Source: Candidatus Omnitrophota bacterium
Lineage (GTDB): Bacteria > Omnitrophota > Gorgyraeia > JAFGGP01
Reading direction: 5' to 3'
Length of the DNA stretch: 46,379 nt
Assembly: GCA_016930485.1 (NCBI GenBank)
Contig: JAFGGP010000041.1
Location: 68,005-114,383 of the forward strand
The position numbers and the translations under genes were made by a program. Below are positions 33,465 through 41,624 of the stretch, in pieces. How positions within the stretch are numbered: position 1 is the stretch's first letter; each line of letters begins with the position of its first letter. The notes below the pieces were generated by a model. That model searched no databases. It was not told where the DNA came from and saw only the letters and a list, made by a program, of their open reading frames with translations.

Positions 33465-34077
33465 ACCGCCTCCTTTTTTTGCTGTTGCCACAGCCAGCAT
33501 TCAATACGCCCATCAGCAGTTCGTCCACACGCACCAGAGGAAGGCCAACCACATTGAAAAAATCGCCCTCTATCCGCCGGATGAGCAGATCGCCATTCTC
33601 CTGAATGGCGTATCCACCTGCCTTATCCAGAGGAGATGTCACCGTAAAATACCGTTCTACGGCCTTATCGGAGATATCGCGAAAATAAACCTTTGTCTTC
33701 TCGTAATCGGCGATCGAAATGGCCCGCTTTGTATCGATCAATGCGACCCCCGTATATACCCAATGGGGTGCCCGCTTTAAGGTAAGAAGCATCCGGTGTG
33801 CCGCCCGAAGCGATCCGGGTTTACCGAATACACGCCCTTTTTGAAATACAATGGTGTCCGCGCCGATAATAACCGCGTCCGGGAACCGGCTAGAGACCCA
33901 CCGGGCCTTTGTCAGGGCATTGCGCATAACCAGTGCCCCAGGGGCACTGGTGCGCCTCGGGGAAACCTCTTCCGCCCTCGGCTCAACCACCCTGAAGGAA
34001 ACGCCCAGTCGCTTAAAGAGTTGCCTCCTGCGCGGCGAGCGGGAGGCAAGTATGATTGTGCGGTTCTGTTTTTTCAT
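33436..34077 (-). CDS. maf: Maf-type nucleotide pyrophosphatase
   Basis: Hydrolyses non-canonical or modified dTTP/UTP. 213 residues with IILASRSPRRRQLFKRLG and VIIGADTIVFQKGRVFGKP. The segment FRDISDKAVERYFTVTSPLD, then GGYAIQENG, completes the fold. The last residues (about 195-213) are an extra basic tail overlapping the response regulator gene. Confidence 0.93.
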   Translation of the reverse strand: MKKQNRTIILASRSPRRRQLFKRLGVSFRVVEPRAEEVSPRRTSAPGALVMRNALTKARWVSSRFPDAVIIGADTIVFQKGRVFGKPGSLRAAHRMLLTLKRAPHWVYTGVALIDTKRAISIADYEKTKVYFRDISDKAVERYFTVTSPLDKAGGYAIQENGDLLIRRIEGDFFNVVGLPLVRVDELLMGVLNAGCGNSKKRRRYGAGLDHRR

Positions 34078-34185
34078 AACTACATCCTGACGAATAAGTT
34101 TGATTTATTGTACCCAAAAAATCATCCGGTGTCCATGTGTAATTCTATCTGTCTGAAGCCCTGCACGATATGTGCCACTCGACGA

Positions 34186-34214
34186 TTGACAACCCTAGTC
34201 ATTTCCTATATACT
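34186..34214 (+). promoter_or_regulatory. Promoter of tRNA-Leu
   Basis: TTGACA, a 17-base spacer and TATACT end 25 bases before the tRNA. Confidence 0.75.
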
Positions 34215-34239
34215 TTTAGCAACATAGCACTAAGAAAAA

Positions 34240-34326
34240 GCCGAAGTGGCGGAATTGGCAGACGCGCTAGCTTCAGGAGCTAGTGGGGGCAACCTCGTGG
34301 GGGTTCAACTCCCCCCTTCGGCACCA
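34240..34326 (+). tRNA. tRNA-Leu (CAG)
   Basis: 87 bases including encoded CCA. Acceptor GCCGAAG with CTTCGGC, anticodon loop TTCAGGA (CAG), the long variable arm TGGGGGCAACCTCGT and T-arm GGGGGTTCAACTCCCCC. It lies 36 bases before the response regulator-pilB pair and may be co-transcribed. Confidence 0.96.
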
Positions 34327-34362
34327 TCTCCTTCTCGGTGAAAAACCGCATAAGAGGACGGT

Positions 34363-34725
34363 ATGGGCAAAAAAATACTGCTTATCGACGACGAACCTGC
34401 TTTATCAAGATCACTGAGTGTTCTTCTGGAAAAACAGGGTTTTGAAATCATTGTCGCCGAGGACGGATTGAGCGGGCTGGAATATGCACGCAGCCTCAAC
34501 CCGGATCTCATCCTGCTCGACCTCATGCTCCCGAAATTAGACGGCCACAAGGTATGCCAGCTGCTGAAAGCAGACAGCAGGTACCGCGGGATACCCATCG
34601 TTATGTGGTCTGCCTCAGGGACCCAAGAGGATAAGGACTGGGCAAAGAAAGTGGGTGCCGATGGTTTTATCGAAAAAGGTGCCCCGATCGATGATACCCT
34701 GAATGTTATCAAGGCGCTCCTCTAG
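34363..34725 (+). CDS. Single-domain response regulator
   Basis: A receiver domain of 120 residues: ILLIDDEPALSRSLSVLL, Asp 53 in LILLDLMLPKLDG and VMWSASGTQEDKDWAKKVG. In place of the usual Lys-Pro, the loop reads FIEKGAP, a common variant. It lies 29 bases before pilB on the same strand, which suggests control of the pilus or secretion ATPase. Confidence 0.9.
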   Translation: MGKKILLIDDEPALSRSLSVLLEKQGFEIIVAEDGLSGLEYARSLNPDLILLDLMLPKLDGHKVCQLLKADSRYRGIPIVMWSASGTQEDKDWAKKVGADGFIEKGAPIDDTLNVIKALL

Positions 34726-34754
34726 GCGCAGGACAACCTTACGGTGACGTATCC

Positions 34755-36446
34755 ATGAACGAAAATCTCTTAAAAAAGCTACGAACACTTGAGCTCATCT
34801 CGGAATCCCAGTATACGGAGATTCTCGAGAAACTGCTTAATCAAAAAATCCCTCTTCCTCAGATCCTCCTTGAGACCGGCCTCTTTGATCAGGAGAGGCT
34901 TGCGGCAACGGTAAAATGTCTCTCTGAAACACCGGTTATCGAGCTGGAAGATTTCAACATTGATTATTCGCTCTTTGGTCTGCTCTCCGACGATATTATT
35001 AAAAAATATAAGATCATACCCCTTTTTAAAATCAGGGATACGTTGACCGTTGCCATCTCAAATCCAACGGACGTTACCGCAATCTACGAGGCAGAAAAGT
35101 ACACCGGCATCAGCATCGATATCGTCCTCAGCCCCCCCAAGCATATCGCCCGCGCCATAGAACGTTACCTCGGCGAAGGCCAGGAAATCGAGGGTGTTGA
35201 CGACCTCATCGAGGTAAGCGATACGGAGAGGACCGATGACGCAGAGGATATTATAGACATTAACGAATTACAAAAGATTGCCAAGGAGGCGCCGCTGGTC
35301 AGGCTGGTAAATATCATTATATTTCAGGCAGCGCAGGAAGGCGTAAGCGATATCCATATTGAACCCGAAAAAAGCACCCTGAAGATCCGGTACCGGATTG
35401 ACGGCGTACTCCAGGAGGTACGTACCCTGCCCAGGCAAATGAAAGCGCCCGTTATCGCGCGGATAAAGATCATGTCGCATCTGGACATCATCGAAAAACG
35501 CAAACCGCAGGACGGACGCATCTCGATGAAGTTTAAAGACCTGAAGGATGTGGATCTGAGGGTCTCGACCTTTCCTACGACAAACGGCGAAAAGGTGGTC
35601 ATCCGCATCCTGGATAAGAGTAAGGGGATTCCGGGACTCGACAAGATCGGCCTCACCGAGGAGATGCTCGTTCAGTTCAGGGAGCTGATCAGCAAACCAA
35701 ACGGCATCATCCTGGTTACCGGCCCCACGGGCAGCGGAAAGACTTCTACTTTATACTCTGCCTTAAATGAAATCAATACCGTAAGCAGCAACATCGTCAC
35801 CCTTGAGGACCCCGTGGAATTCGAAATTGAGGGGCTTAATCAGGGAAACATTAACACGCGGGTTGGCTTTACCTTTGCGAGCGGACTCCGTTCAATACTC
35901 AGACAGGACCCGAATGTGATCTTTGTCGGTGAAGTCAGAGACGTGGAAACAGCGCAGATATCGATCAGGGCCTCCCTGACCGGTCATCTGGTTTTTTCAT
36001 CGCTTCATACCAACGACGCACCCAGCACCATAGCCCGCCTCATCGATATGGGTGTCGAGCCGTTTCTCCTTGCCTCGTCAATACGGGGAATCCTTGCCCA
36101 GAGGCTTGTCAGGGTCAACTGCCCTGACTGCGCCGAGGAGTATACCCCGCCCCAAGAAGTGCTGGAGCGACTCCATATCACGCCCCGGAAAGATTCCGTC
36201 TTCCTGAGAGGTAAAGGCTGCGCCCATTGCAGAAAAACCGGGTATAAGGGAAGGACAGGGATCTTTGAGCTATTGATCATTAACGACCCTATCAAAGAGG
36301 CAATCATTAAACAGGGATCGCCGACTACCCTCAGGGATATAGCCCTCGCCAATAATATGACCATCATCCAGCAGCATGGAATCGCAAAGGCCCTTGCCGG
36401 AACTACGACGCTCGAGGAAGTGCTCAGGGTAACACAGGAAGAATAA
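34755..36446 (+). CDS. pilB: Type IV pilus/type II secretion assembly ATPase (PilB/GspE)
   Basis: 563 residues. Residues 1-150 are the N-terminal MshEN-type domain (LPQILLETGLFDQERLA; VAISNPTDVTAIYEAEKYTG). The ATPase core has Walker A GPTGSGKT (323-330), the Asp-box LEDPVEFEIEG and Walker B IFVGEVRD. The zinc motif pairs CPDC and CAHC near the C-terminus. It powers pilin polymerisation. A prepilin is at 38734; other pilus genes are not in the window. Confidence 0.92.
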   Translation: MNENLLKKLRTLELISESQYTEILEKLLNQKIPLPQILLETGLFDQERLAATVKCLSETPVIELEDFNIDYSLFGLLSDDIIKKYKIIPLFKIRDTLTVAISNPTDVTAIYEAEKYTGISIDIVLSPPKHIARAIERYLGEGQEIEGVDDLIEVSDTERTDDAEDIIDINELQKIAKEAPLVRLVNIIIFQAAQEGVSDIHIEPEKSTLKIRYRIDGVLQEVRTLPRQMKAPVIARIKIMSHLDIIEKRKPQDGRISMKFKDLKDVDLRVSTFPTTNGEKVVIRILDKSKGIPGLDKIGLTEEMLVQFRELISKPNGIILVTGPTGSGKTSTLYSALNEINTVSSNIVTLEDPVEFEIEGLNQGNINTRVGFTFASGLRSILRQDPNVIFVGEVRDVETAQISIRASLTGHLVFSSLHTNDAPSTIARLIDMGVEPFLLASSIRGILAQRLVRVNCPDCAEEYTPPQEVLERLHITPRKDSVFLRGKGCAHCRKTGYKGRTGIFELLIINDPIKEAIIKQGSPTTLRDIALANNMTIIQQHGIAKALAGTTTLEEVLRVTQEE

Positions 36447-36492
36447 CTCTTCTTTAAAAACCGCACCCGCCGCCGTCATCCACCCCAGTTGT

Positions 36493-37020
36493 TCATCTGC
36501 TCTGTTGTTTTACCGCGATAAATTGTCTTTTGACATTCGGGTGCGACAGAAAAAGGAGGGTTATTACAGAAAAGACAAGCGTAAGGAGCGAGTCCGAAAA
36601 GGCGAAAAGCGTGTATTCGCCGGGAAAGACAACATTCAATACGACCGTTGTAACAAAAAAACTTAAGGCAGCGACAGCGACCAAAAGCATCGTCATGCGT
36701 GCCCAGCCCCTGCGCCTGAAAAGCCCCATTCCTACAAAGGCGAGGCAGGAGGAGACGACAAAAATCGCCAGAATCATCCACCACATATCTTCGATACGCC
36801 CGATCGAGAACGTAATCTGATCGTGGAGCTCCTGGGCTCTTGCGCGATTGAACCGTGCTGTCGGATTCTGCAGTTTTGCCCCCAGCACAACCAGCATATG
36901 CTTAAACCTTACCAGCTGGAAACAGGCATTAAAGAGCCAGAACCCGCTGAAGACAAGATAGAGCACGCAGACAATCAAAAAACCAACCGCATAAACAGTA
37001 ATTACCCGCGATGAATGCAT
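36493..37020 (-). CDS. Four-helix integral membrane protein, unknown function
   Basis: I do not recognise a family. 175 residues with hydrophobic segments at about 7-30, 80-105, 110-130 and 140-158. A longer soluble stretch (KLQNPTARFNRARAQELHDQ) lies between helices 1 and 2, perhaps an amphipathic coiled-coil sensor loop. A basic tail NVKRQFIAVKQQSR ends it. It lies between pilB (convergent) and the alanine-rich secreted protein. Confidence 0.7.
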   Translation of the reverse strand: MHSSRVITVYAVGFLIVCVLYLVFSGFWLFNACFQLVRFKHMLVVLGAKLQNPTARFNRARAQELHDQITFSIGRIEDMWWMILAIFVVSSCLAFVGMGLFRRRGWARMTMLLVAVAALSFFVTTVVLNVVFPGEYTLFAFSDSLLTLVFSVITLLFLSHPNVKRQFIAVKQQSR

Positions 37021-37059
37021 GACTTATTATACCCCCGCTGGTATGGTTTTTGAAAGAAA

Positions 37060-37094
37060 ATACCCAGCCAATCAAAAACTGATTGGCTGGGTAT
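37060..37094 (-). terminator. Intrinsic terminator of the alanine-rich protein gene
   Basis: ATACCCAGCCAATCA and TGATTGGCTGGGTAT flank a 5-base loop; TTTTCTTT follows on the minus strand. A near-copy of this terminator ends the next secreted-protein gene at 38236. Confidence 0.85.
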
Positions 37095-37119
37095 TATGAG
37101 GCCTTGGTAATACGCAGAA

Positions 37120-37872
37120 TTACTGATCAACGGTTACCGTCTTCTCCTCCACACCGGTCAATTCTACCTTGCCGGTCGCTGGATTGTAGCTATAGCCGAC
37201 CGGGGCAACCTTCTCCCTGACTACCTGTTCCACCTTATTGCCAAGGGCCATGTCTACCAGATCTGTGCCCTCAGCGGTAGCCGCGGCTATCAGCCGGTCC
37301 CCCTGAGCAGTAGCCTCCTCAATCAACATCTGTCTCTCGGCCTTTGAGAGTTTTCTGGCCGCCTGCTTGGCCTCGCCGATTAGCTTGTTTTTCTGTTTCT
37401 GAGCCTCGGCCTTCAGCCTCTTTGCCTCATTCTGCGCATCCTTGATGCGTTGCTGCGCAGCCTTGACAAGGGCATTATACTCGGCTTTTGCCTTCTTGAT
37501 GGCCGCGTTGTACGTTGCCTTTGCCGCGCTGACCGATGCCTTTCTGGTATTCTCGGCATGTTTCTTGGCGGCATTCACCGTATTTTTGGCAGCGCTAATC
37601 GCCGCGTTTTTCTGCGCCTTGGGCAGCTTGTTCGCTGCCTTGACCGCGGCATTATACTCTGCCTGGGCAGCCTTTACCGCCGCATTCTTGGCTGCGTTGG
37701 CTGCCTTGACCGCGTCATTGTACGTTGCCTTTGCCTGAGCAGAGGCCTTATCGCAGGCAGCCTTTCCTTGTTCCTTTGCCTGCTTCAGGCCCAGTGCCGC
37801 CCATGCATCACCGGTCACAAAGACAACACAGAGAATAAGAACAAAACAGAAGATCAACGTGCTCCGTCCCAT
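37120..37872 (-). CDS. Secreted alanine/lysine-rich helical protein with shared C-terminal motif
   Basis: A signal peptide (cleavage likely after GDAWA, residue 25) is followed by a long Ala-Lys helix with about 11-residue periodicity (AAVKAAQAEYNAAVKAANK, AAKATYNAAIKKAKAEYNAL), probably an extended coil. The C-terminus EKVAPVGYSYNPATGKVELT is nearly identical to that of the next gene upstream. The helix resembles surface or cell-wall fibre proteins but no family is claimed. A GGAGGTG ribosome site lies upstream. Confidence 0.75.
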   Translation of the reverse strand: MGRSTLIFCFVLILCVVFVTGDAWAALGLKQAKEQGKAACDKASAQAKATYNDAVKAANAAKNAAVKAAQAEYNAAVKAANKLPKAQKNAAISAAKNTVNAAKKHAENTRKASVSAAKATYNAAIKKAKAEYNALVKAAQQRIKDAQNEAKRLKAEAQKQKNKLIGEAKQAARKLSKAERQMLIEEATAQGDRLIAAATAEGTDLVDMALGNKVEQVVREKVAPVGYSYNPATGKVELTGVEEKTVTVDQ

Positions 37873-38235
37873 GTTTTCACCTCCTTCCCGTCTGTAGTAT
37901 TAATATGATACCTATAATACCCCTTTTTGATAACATCCTCAAGAAAAAAGCCCTTGATTTTTCCTGGTGAAGGACCGCCAAGGCATATTGCCCGCCCCTC
38001 CTCTTTTAATCTCGAGATGATAGTCTATTCTCCTCTTATCTCCCAAGAAACTGAGGGGCCGGCGCAAAGCAGATGGAGCCCCACGGGCAAGCCCGTGGTA
38101 TCTTTTTTGCATTTCGCCCCTCAATGCTTAAATGTCTCATACCTCGACATCCACCGAAGCTTACATATGTTGCTGCATTTGATCATTTCTTCGCATTCAT
38201 CTACGGGTATAGATATCGCGCAAAGGTGGATAAAA
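37873..38235. other. Spacer between the two secreted-protein genes
   Basis: No credible gene. The ORFs here (for example 37939-38124) are short and overlap repeat-like DNA. It contains the palindrome CCACGGGCAAGCCCGTGG at 38081-38098, which is followed by TATCTTTTTT on the plus strand and has the form of a common interspersed hairpin. Confidence 0.5.
38081..38098. repeat. Palindromic hairpin CCACGGGC-AA-GCCCGTGG
   Basis: An 8-bp perfect stem with a two-base centre, next to a T-run on the plus strand. No plus-strand gene precedes it, so it is more likely an interspersed repeat than a terminator. Confidence 0.55.
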
Positions 38236-38275
38236 CAAATACCCAACCAACTTAATATAGTTGGTTGGGTATTTG
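38236..38275 (-). terminator. Intrinsic terminator of the second secreted protein gene
   Basis: CAAATACCCAACCAAC pairs perfectly (16 bp) with GTTGGTTGGGTATTTG around an 8-base loop, followed by TTTTA on the minus strand. Confidence 0.85.
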
Positions 38276-38297
38276 TGACCCACTAGAGAAAACGGCA

Positions 38298-38642
38298 TTA
38301 TTCCGTTGCCTTCTCTTCCATGCCGGTCAGCTCAACCTCTCCGGTTGCCGGATTGTACGTATATCCGATAGGGGCAACCTTTTCTTTTGTTGGCTTTGAC
38401 TGTTCTTGTGCCAGCGGCTCTTGCGCTGTCGACTCTTCCGCAATAATCTCGGGCTCGGCTATCACTTCTTGGACTTCTGCCACACTCTCTTCCTCCACGA
38501 TAGCCGCATCCTCGGAACGCTTAAAGGCCGCATTTTCATTGGCCCTCTCATGTGCTTTAGCACTTGCCGCAAAGGCATCGGCAGCAGCAAAAACAACACA
38601 GAGGACAATGATAAAACACAATGCTGTTTTTTTTCGCTCCAT
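38298..38642 (-). CDS. Small secreted protein sharing a C-terminal motif with 37120-37872
   Basis: 114 residues from the ATG at 38642 (GGGAGGTGAGGG upstream). A signal peptide ends about ADAFA; the middle is acidic and Glu-rich (SVAEVQEVIAEPEIIAEEST); the end is KEKVAPIGYTYNPATGEVEL. The motif is also found in the neighbouring alanine-rich protein, with 17 of 20 residues identical. The different middles with the same end suggest a shared binding or anchoring tag. The track's start at 38651 is a GTG three codons earlier. Confidence 0.75.
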   Translation of the reverse strand: MERKKTALCFIIVLCVVFAAADAFAASAKAHERANENAAFKRSEDAAIVEEESVAEVQEVIAEPEIIAEESTAQEPLAQEQSKPTKEKVAPIGYTYNPATGEVELTGMEEKATE

Positions 38643-38733
38643 ATCCCTCACCTCCCTTCCGTATATTCTCGATCAAAAAAACCCGTGCTTCCCATTGCAT
38701 GGCCAGTGCCATGTTCCTTCTGCCTTCTTTCTC

Positions 38734-39102
38734 TTACGGATTCACCTGTCCATCGTCATACTTATAGCCACCGCCCTCCTCCCACTCCAGACTCCATGCA
38801 AGCTGTCCTTCGAGCTCCTCGGCTGTTTCAGGAAAGCGCGCCTCTTCAAGATTGGAGTTCAGGCCGGTTACCGCATAAAAGATGTATGTTGCGGCACGTA
38901 GTGCCCCAACATTACCCAATCCACGCGCCTCATAGGCAGAATCCGCAAGGCTGATAAACTTGGGGATAGCAATAATCGCAATAATAGAGATCAAAAGAAT
39001 GATATTGGCAATCTCTACGATGGTAAACCCCTCTAGAGATTTCTTATGTTTCTTCTCTAATGGAGTATATCCTCTCTGAGTAGAAGACGTTCTTCTCTTC
39101 AT
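38734..39102 (-). CDS. Type IV prepilin-like protein (pseudopilin)
   Basis: 122 residues with the prepilin motif GFTIVE at 25-30 followed by the hydrophobic helix IANIILLISIIAIIAIPKFI. A second look-alike, GYTPLE, occurs at 11-16 in the leader. After the helix comes RGLGNVGALRAATYIFYAV, typical of pseudopilins, then a short acidic C-terminus (GGGYKYDDGQVNP). PilB upstream can supply the energy for assembly. Confidence 0.9.
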   Translation of the reverse strand: MKRRTSSTQRGYTPLEKKHKKSLEGFTIVEIANIILLISIIAIIAIPKFISLADSAYEARGLGNVGALRAATYIFYAVTGLNSNLEEARFPETAEELEGQLAWSLEWEEGGGYKYDDGQVNP

Positions 39103-39269
39103 AAGCGCACTTTTTTATACTCTACTATCAATCTTTATAGCAATTTTAGTAATACACTTTAATTATAACACAAAAATAAACAAAATGCAAATATGTAACT
39201 ATTTTCATGACAATAAGTTATAGAAATTAAGCCCTCGCCCCTGCCAGATCCCTCCCTTTGTGTAACCGC

Positions 39270-39746
39270 CTATGGAAAAAGCCGTTTTGCAAAAACCGCC
39301 ATCCTCTTTCCGTAACGCGTGCACTGCCTGGTGCTTCTTGTGTCCGGTCTTCCGATTGACACAGGTCCGTAATGATCGCCGCTCGGGTCGCCCTGCACTA
39401 CCATCCCGTGAATGAGCAATGCGTTGACAATGTCAAGAATGGTCGTCTCATTGCCGCCTCCGATATTAGCAGCCGAGGAAAATGCCCCGCCGAGCTTACC
39501 GTCAAGGGACCCGTGAAAAGCGACACTCTCATCCAGTAGTTTCTTGAGCTCCCAGGCCATCGTGCCGTAGTATGTAGGAGAACCGATAATGAGGACATCA
39601 TAATCACGAAATGCCTCGGCCTTAACCTCTCCGGGGTGTCGTACGTCAACCGCACACCCCTCAGACTTCATGGCCTCGGCTATCGCCTGGGCCATCTTCT
39701 GCGTATTGCCTGTCTGTGAGTAATATAAAATTAATACCCTTGGCAT
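39270..39746 (-). CDS. Flavodoxin/WrbA-like protein
   Basis: 158 residues from the ATG at 39746 (AAAGGAGGCATC upstream), beginning VLILYYSQTGNTQKMAQAIA, the FMN phosphate loop, then LIIGSPTYYGTMAWELK and GGAFSSAANIGGGNET. This fits the flavodoxin/NADPH-quinone reductase family. It is an FMN redox protein of unknown partner. The longer track start extends into the next gene's spacer. Confidence 0.88.
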   Translation of the reverse strand: MPRVLILYYSQTGNTQKMAQAIAEAMKSEGCAVDVRHPGEVKAEAFRDYDVLIIGSPTYYGTMAWELKKLLDESVAFHGSLDGKLGGAFSSAANIGGGNETTILDIVNALLIHGMVVQGDPSGDHYGPVSIGRPDTRSTRQCTRYGKRMAVFAKRLFP

Positions 39747-39841
39747 GATGCCTCCTTTGATCAAACCAGAGTTCCGGTTACGCAAGAAAATAACCACCCC
39801 CGCCTTGCGGTAACGTCCCGCCATGCAATGCGGCGGGTGTG

Positions 39842-40519
39842 TCAGCGCTCTCCCTTCCCGGTCCCGTCATCAGGCCCCATCGGATAGGTGACCCTTCGCT
39901 CAACGTTCGCCGGACGATTCGGTCCCAACCCTCCAGACCGGTCAAATCCCTTATCCATGACACCGTCAAAATCAGAATCCCACTCCATCTTAACCGTCCT
40001 ACCGTTCTCGTAAAATGAACGCCTGTCGATAATGCCGTCAAGATTCTGATCGATTTCAAGCCGTGTCTTCTGGCCCCTGTCATAATGTGATATCATATCA
40101 GGCTTCATGTCGTGATTTCTGTCGACCTCGAGACGTCTCAGGCTCTTTTTTTCGTAAAAGCGCCATACGTCTACCACCCCATCGGCATCGTTGTCGTTCT
40201 CTATCAGGACCGGCTCTTCCCCAATCGTGTATTTCCAGCTATCCATGGTGCCGTCGTTATTCTCGTCCGTCGCAAGAACGCTCGCCCGATCGACAATGAT
40301 ATGTCCCTTGTTATCTTTACGGGAAAAATCTATGGTCTCCCAGAGTGTCGGGGCCATCGTCTCTGAGGGGCCGCTGCTCAATCGATCCGACAACGAATCA
40401 ATATTGTACCAGTTGAGAAGATAGGAGGCCCTTCCTTTTTCCTCTCTTTCTTCGGCGAGCAAGGCCGGACACAGCGACAGTATGAGTATCATGAAAACTG
40501 CGAAACTGCCACCTCGCAT
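39842..40519 (-). CDS. Secreted protein with tandem Ca-binding-like loops
   Basis: 225 residues with a signal peptide (to about ALLA, residue 22) and five loops of DxNxDG type: DENNDGTMDSW, DNDADGVVDVW, DRNHDMKPDMI, DQNLDGIIDRR and DSDFDGVMDKG, about 20-25 residues apart. They resemble calcium loops of thrombospondin type 3/EF-hand repeats. It is probably a calcium-stabilised surface or periplasmic protein. Partner unknown. AAGGGGG precedes the ATG. Confidence 0.8.
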   Translation of the reverse strand: MRGGSFAVFMILILSLCPALLAEEREEKGRASYLLNWYNIDSLSDRLSSGPSETMAPTLWETIDFSRKDNKGHIIVDRASVLATDENNDGTMDSWKYTIGEEPVLIENDNDADGVVDVWRFYEKKSLRRLEVDRNHDMKPDMISHYDRGQKTRLEIDQNLDGIIDRRSFYENGRTVKMEWDSDFDGVMDKGFDRSGGLGPNRPANVERRVTYPMGPDDGTGKGER

Positions 40520-40540
40520 GCACGGCCCCCTTTAACAGTT

Positions 40541-40564
40541 CACCCGGCAACACGATGCCGGGTG
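40541..40564. repeat. Hairpin CACCCGGCA-TGCCGGGTG
   Basis: A perfect 9-bp stem with a 6-base loop lies between the response regulator and the secreted Ca-loop gene. No T-run follows on the minus strand, so it may be an RNA end or processing structure rather than a terminator. Confidence 0.4.
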
Positions 40565-40643
40565 TTATTTGCTGAGAGCGTCCTGTTTTCTTCCGCAAAG
40601 TATGCCTGCGCCCTTAACCGAGGCGCTGTTCATCTCGTCGCGC

Positions 40644-41003
40644 TTAAGACTCGATGGTCCTTGAGACGACAATCTCCTCAAGATGTTCCAGACTGAACGG
40701 TTTGATAATGTAGTCTTCTGCGCCATACTGCAGGGCAAGATCGATCATATCGTCGTTTTCGATGGCTGTGACCATGATTATCTTCATATCCGGATGCCCT
40801 TCCTTCGCCTTCTTGAGCACCTCGATACCGTTCATCCCCGGCATCCGGATATCCAACAGCACAATCTTCGGGTTTTCCTCTTCGATGAGGCGCATGGCCT
40901 CTTCGCCTCGATTGGCAACACATACATCGTATCCGCGCTCGGCAAAGAAACCCCGTAAAAAATCGCAGATCCCCGACTCATCATCGACGACTAACAGCTT
41001 CAC
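40644..41003 (-). CDS. Single-domain response regulator
   Basis: A CheY-like receiver of 119 residues: LLVVDDESGICDFLRGFF, Asp 51 in VLLDIRMPGMNGIEVL, VTAIEND for the Thr and IIKPFSLEHLE for the Lys. It lies 12 bases after the HAMP protein on the same strand, so the two may be one signalling unit. No kinase is nearby. Confidence 0.93.
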   Translation of the reverse strand: MKLLVVDDESGICDFLRGFFAERGYDVCVANRGEEAMRLIEEENPKIVLLDIRMPGMNGIEVLKKAKEGHPDMKIIMVTAIENDDMIDLALQYGAEDYIIKPFSLEHLEEIVVSRTIES

Positions 41004-41015
41004 GATTGTCTCACC

Positions 41016-41624
41016 TTACTCAAGGACGTACTTTGCAAATTCATCGTTGAGCCGAATCAGCGCCTCTTCGAGTTGCCGCAGCTGCTCCTGCAATCGGACG
41101 TCATGCGCATATGCATCAAGGGAGGCAATATACTCCTTGCAACCCTGGTACTCCCTGAGGGCCTTTTCGGCACGCTGCTTATTTTCGTCCGTCAGGTTTT
41201 TGAGATTTTCCGTAGTTACATTTACGATCTCGGCAATGTCCTTCAGTTCGTCTTTCCTGCGAAGATACATCTTAACGTTAAAATTACCTTTGCTCACTTC
41301 CCACAGGACACGCTCCAGGCGATACAGCGGCCCCGCGATCCGATGGGAAAAAATCAGACTGAAGATGATAATAATCGGGGTAAGGAGGGCAAGATTAAAC
41401 AGTACGATTGCGTTCGTCGTCTTCAGTATGTCGATAAGCTGTCCCTGGGGATAGACCTGAGCGAGTTTTTCTCCCAAAAAAGTCCAGCTTGTTTGAAAAA
41501 TGGTATACCCCGTAAGAAAGGCAACCAGAAAGGCAAAAAAGAGCACCAGGGCAACATATTTAATCTGCAGGGATCTCTTCACTAAATAACGACGTCTCTT
41601 AAAAGCGTTTTGTTGTTGGGTCAT
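41016..41624 (-). CDS. Two-span membrane protein with HAMP domain and C-terminal coil, no kinase
   Basis: 202 residues: helix 1 at about 22-44, a short outer segment, helix 2 at about 71-93, then a HAMP region (SHRIAGPLYRLERVLWEVSK, GNFNVKMYLRRKDEL) and a coil to the end. There is no histidine kinase or methyl-accepting domain, so it may signal through partners such as the adjacent response regulator. The stop of the PDZ gene overlaps its start by four bases. Confidence 0.8.
   Translation of the reverse strand: MTQQQNAFKRRRYLVKRSLQIKYVALVLFFAFLVAFLTGYTIFQTSWTFLGEKLAQVYPQGQLIDILKTTNAIVLFNLALLTPIIIIFSLIFSHRIAGPLYRLERVLWEVSKGNFNVKMYLRRKDELKDIAEIVNVTTENLKNLTDENKQRAEKALREYQGCKEYIASLDAYAHDVRLQEQLRQLEEALIRLNDEFAKYVLE

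Noticed and set aside
37442-37908. Plus-strand hydrophobic ORFs (98 and 152 residues)
   Set aside because: They are shadows of the Ala/Lys-rich repeat gene; the periodic codons create Ala/Leu-rich frames on the other strand.
38081-38108. Plus-strand terminator
   Set aside because: The hairpin plus T-run fits, but no plus-strand gene lies upstream; it is more likely an interspersed palindrome.
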